A stretch of DNA of 64,000 nt from an uncultured Desulfuromonas sp. (GTDB lineage: Bacteria > Desulfobacterota > Desulfuromonadia > Desulfuromonadales > Desulfuromonadaceae), in contig NZ_OY781461.1 in the NCBI RefSeq assembly GCF_963676955.1, forward strand, positions 2,474,225 through 2,538,224, given 5' to 3'. Both the position numbers and the translations under genes were made by a program. This document shows positions 61,637 to 64,000 of the stretch, in pieces. Each line of letters begins with the position of its first letter. The stretch's first letter is position 1. The notes under the pieces are model-generated. The model made no database searches. It saw only the letters and a list, made by a program, of their open reading frames with translations, and was not told the DNA's origin.

Positions 61637-62905
61637 TTAACCGGCCAACAGCGCCTGTCCCTCTTGGCGCAGCTCTTCCATCAGATTGGGATCACGCAGA
61701 ACAATGGCGAGCAGGTCTTTACCGCGTTTGTCCCAGCCCAGGTTCAGGTAGGTTTGGGCAACACGCAATTGCCAGCGCGGGTTGTTCGGCTCCTGGCGGC
61801 AGGCAGTGTTGAAGGTGTCCAGCACTTTACGCAGATCACGCTTCTGGCGCAGCAGGAATTCCGCTAGATACAGGTTCAGCCCACTACCGCCACAGCCTCC
61901 GCCAACGGGAATTTTTCGATAAAGCGTTTCAGCTTCAGTCAGCTGCTCTTTGGCCTCATGGAGCATGGCTGCCATCAACAGGATACGGGTATCCTTATGC
62001 CCGGCTTCCAGCGCTTTCAAGCCATGGCTCAACGCGTTATCCGCATCATCCATCACATGGTACACCGAGGCCAGCTGGGCATGGCAGAAACCGGCATCCT
62101 GATCTTTCTCCATCATTTCATGGATGAAGTCGATGGCTGTTTTGTATTTTTTCAGGCTGACCAGAATCGACACCATGCTTTCCGTGGCCAGCAACAGACC
62201 GGGATTCTGTTTCAAGGCGGAATACAGGGCATCACAGGCCTTACCGCGTTCACCCAGGCGTGCCATCAGGCAACCGACCTCGAAATCAAACAGATCATCC
62301 TGTTCACTGGCGGGTAGCTTGCCGAAGGCTTTCATCGCTTCGATCTCTTCACCCTGGTGGCCAAGGACAAAGGCTTTTTGAAAGTCCGCGCATTTTTGTT
62401 GATAACGGCTGGCCAGCTCTTCCGGGTAGCTGGTGAGGATCAATTCGAGTTGCGCGTCAAAATCCGGATGATCCTCTTGCGCCAAAGGCTCTGGTGCCTC
62501 GCCGGTTGCCGGGCCGCAACTGCTGCAGCTGGAACAGGAGCCAGCTGGTGCGGCGGCAACCGGAATCGGTTGCGCTGCATCGCCCGCTTGTTGCAGCGCC
62601 TGGGCGGCCTGTTGTTGCAGATCTTCGGAGATTGCTTGCTGCTGTGCCAGTTGCAGATGTTCTATCGCGCGTTCGATCTGTTGATCTTTGAGCAGGTACA
62701 ACCCCTCATCCAGATTGATTTTAGCGAGGCTGTCGCCAGCCTGACTGGATAGGGTTTCAAGCTCAGAGCGTTCTTCAGCGCTCAGCTCCGAGTTGTGTAA
62801 TTCTTCAACGATGAGCAATGCATCGGCATAACGCTGCTGAGAAACCGCTTTGCGTAAAGCGGGAAGGTCACTTTTGCTGGAAAATAATCGACTGAACAGT
62901 CCCAT
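61637..62905 (-). CDS. TPR-repeat protein with CxxCxxC cluster
   Basis: A 422-residue cytoplasmic protein. N-terminal helical repeats (RYADALLIVEELHNSELSAEERSELE; GLYLLKDQQIERAIEHLQLAQQQA) and C-terminal TPR units (KACDALYSALKQNPGLLLATESMVSIL; CHAQLASVYHVMDDADNALSHGLKALE; WQLRVAQTYLNLGWDKRGKDLLAIVL). A linker (about 115-130) contains GSCSSCSSCG, and a later loop VGGGCGGSGLN. The Cys-rich linker might bind metal or a cluster. No family name is recognised. Confidence 0.75.
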   Translation of the reverse strand: MGLFSRLFSSKSDLPALRKAVSQQRYADALLIVEELHNSELSAEERSELETLSSQAGDSLAKINLDEGLYLLKDQQIERAIEHLQLAQQQAISEDLQQQAAQALQQAGDAAQPIPVAAAPAGSCSSCSSCGPATGEAPEPLAQEDHPDFDAQLELILTSYPEELASRYQQKCADFQKAFVLGHQGEEIEAMKAFGKLPASEQDDLFDFEVGCLMARLGERGKACDALYSALKQNPGLLLATESMVSILVSLKKYKTAIDFIHEMMEKDQDAGFCHAQLASVYHVMDDADNALSHGLKALEAGHKDTRILLMAAMLHEAKEQLTEAETLYRKIPVGGGCGGSGLNLYLAEFLLRQKRDLRKVLDTFNTACRQEPNNPRWQLRVAQTYLNLGWDKRGKDLLAIVLRDPNLMEELRQEGQALLAG

Positions 62906-63014
62906 GATGTCGTCCTTGGTTGCTGGTTATATGAACGGATTACTTTAGTGGGATTGGTGCTGAAGTGCAAGGGGAGATAGGGGGATGGACCGGGTAAACG
63001 TTAAATACAAAGAG

Positions 63015-63239
63015 TAATCCCCCGGCTGTGCCGGGGGACCCCAAAAGTTCGACGGTTCCGGGAATATGAGTCCCCCCCCTGATACGATAATATTCCTTTA
63101 TGTCATTCCCGCGCAGGCGGGAATCCAGGGGCTTTAAGGGCGTGGATCCCCGACAGGATCATTCGGGGATGACGGCAAGAAGTGTTTTTGATTTTGAAGA
63201 TTGCGTTAACGCCCCAGGTTTGACCGGGGGAAACTTACT
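63015..63239. repeat. Large dispersed repeat, copy B
   Basis: About 225 bases homologous to 49341-49596. The REP core (CCCGCGCAGGCGGG) is at 63101-63129. The second core has been replaced by a different hairpin (TCCCCGACAGGATCATTCGGGGAT, interrupted pairing). The block starting TGACGGCAAGAAGTG and the end GACCGGGGGAAACTTAC match copy A. Confidence 0.8.
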
Positions 63240-63307
63240 ATGAAGATCGTCTTTCGTTTCTCTTTGCTTTGTTTGATCCTTTTCACAGCTATTTAACAAC
63301 AAAAAAT

Positions 63308-63346
63308 AAAAAGCCATCTGCATTGATTGTGCAGACGGCTTTTTTT
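63308..63346 (-). terminator. Terminator of the FMN-binding protein gene
   Basis: AAAAAGCCATCTGCA and TGCAGACGGCTTTTT pair (one mismatch) with a 7-base loop; on the minus strand it ends in a T run, following the stop at 63369. Confidence 0.9.
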
Positions 63347-63368
63347 AATCTGTTTTATCCGGCTCGGG

Positions 63369-63746
63369 TTACACAAGTCGTTCAGAGCCGGAATAAATTT
63401 CCTCGACGACAACGGCTACGGCGGCATGTCCGGGATGCTTTTGCGGGTTCCACTGTTTCATGTCCTCAAAAACAGGGCCGCTGGTATGATATTCGAGTCG
63501 GCCTTTCACCTGGTAGGCTTTATCTTCATCGGTAATAAAAAGAAACGAACCGCTGCTGCCGCTTTGGATGTTGGCGCGTGTTTTGTCGAAATAGTTGTCC
63601 GCGACAACAAAGCGCTCATCACCATAACGGGCAACACAGGTGGCGTAGATACTGTTGGGGACGTTTTTCGGATCAACCGTGGTCAGGATCACCGGACCCA
63701 CGTGATTGTCCCAGGCAGTGATAACGGATTGGGGAATTTTGGCCAT
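63369..63746 (-). CDS. Pyridoxamine 5'-phosphate oxidase-fold FMN-binding protein
   Basis: A 125-residue split-barrel protein (IPQSVITAWDNHVGPVILTTVDPKNVPNSIYATCVARYGDERFVVADNYFDKTRANIQSGSSGSFLFITDEDKAYQVKGRLEY). Size and order match the small PPOX-like flavoproteins common in anaerobes, not true PdxH. ATG 63746 has AAGGAG upstream. Substrate unknown. Confidence 0.9.
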   Translation of the reverse strand: MAKIPQSVITAWDNHVGPVILTTVDPKNVPNSIYATCVARYGDERFVVADNYFDKTRANIQSGSSGSFLFITDEDKAYQVKGRLEYHTSGPVFEDMKQWNPQKHPGHAAVAVVVEEIYSGSERLV

Positions 63747-63950
63747 GATAACTCCTTTTTGTTCAATGACATGACAATAACAATACATTGGTATGGGAGA
63801 GGATCGCGTTATGAACCCTCTTTGGTGCAGGCGGGGATTATAGCTCCTTTGATCCTAAATGAAAAGAAAGCGCGAGATGATGACGCATTCAGCCGTTTGC
63901 AGTACGGTAAAAAAAGATATGGGCTCACCGGTTGTTTTTTAACCGCCCCG

Positions 63951-63993
63951 TTAGCCCGGATTTCTCACAAACGGCCTGCTGCGAATCCGGGCT
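63951..63993. repeat. Dispersed 21-bp repeat, copy 2, forming a hairpin
   Basis: The 21 bases at 63951-63971 are identical to 25345-25365. AGCCCGGATT (63953-63962) and AATCCGGGCT (63984-63993) make a perfect 10-bp inverted repeat. The stretch 63747-63950 shows no supported gene. Confidence 0.65.
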
Positions 63994-64000
63994 AGCTTGC

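Noticed and set aside
1-64000. tRNA, rRNA, CRISPR arrays, prophage genes and c-di-GMP or cobalamin riboswitches
   Set aside because: Looked for in intergenic regions by eye; no cloverleaf, regularly spaced repeat array, phage structural gene or riboswitch consensus was recognised. A covariance-model scan would be decisive.

Overview
The window looks like chromosome from a Desulfuromonas-type deltaproteobacterium (Desulfuromonadales). This is inferred from gene content: a decaheme cytochrome with its outer-membrane porin, a di-heme peroxidase, a complete Rnf complex, rubrerythrin with a PerR-type regulator, sigma54 regulators and many periplasm-sensing signalling proteins. No rRNA, tRNA or CRISPR array was seen. 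Coding is dense on both strands, and intergenic DNA carries many palindromic repeats.

Layout. 1-5444: end of a TolC-type gene, then CusB-like adaptor, CusA-like Cu/Ag pump and a small Met/His-rich periplasmic protein, all +. 5654-6964: an intact IS481-family insertion with 36-bp inverted repeats and a GACG target duplication. 7521-9996: membrane histidine kinase and NtrC-type sigma54 activator. 10445-11209: small outer-membrane barrel behind a good sigma54 promoter. 11292-16338: rnfABCDGE on the minus strand. 16628-20050: ZntB/CorA transporter and a large MscS channel, overlapping tail to tail. 20214-25237: MtrB/PioB-type porin and MtrA/DmsE-type decaheme lipoprotein (-), divergent from a cytochrome c peroxidase (+). 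25584-29489: greB, htpG, rubrerythrin, perR. 29676-34000: a secreted unknown, a Bcr/CflA-type exporter, and an SDR/SRPBCC pair.

34203-46470: a four-gene minus-strand operon (substrate-binding/GGDEF/hemerythrin protein, metallophosphoesterase, DNA polymerase IV, flavodoxin-ferredoxin fusion) faces away from a plus-strand pair (hybrid kinase with three substrate-binding domains, HD-GYP response regulator). A c-di-GMP-making and a c-di-GMP-degrading sensor thus share one promoter region. 46543-49278: choice-of-anchor I lipoprotein and a DMT permease. 49341-51760: palindromic repeats around a NifU-like/NifQ fusion gene with its own sigma54 promoter and an SseB-like gene. 51842-54908: a signalling operon (HDOD, histidine kinase, CheY-like receiver). 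55049-63746: small membrane and zinc-ribbon proteins, a MITE, the DUF3300-DUF2950 pair, an unknown secreted protein, a class D beta-lactamase, a TPR protein and an FMN-binding protein.

The most unusual points are: (1) the NifU-NifQ fusion under sigma54; (2) a c-heme motif inside the electron-conduit porin; (3) an RnfB in which exactly the four ligands of one [4Fe-4S] cluster are gone; (4) the divergent c-di-GMP sensor locus, including a GGDEF protein ending in hemerythrin; (5) a MITE with TA duplications and a second, larger two-copy repeat.
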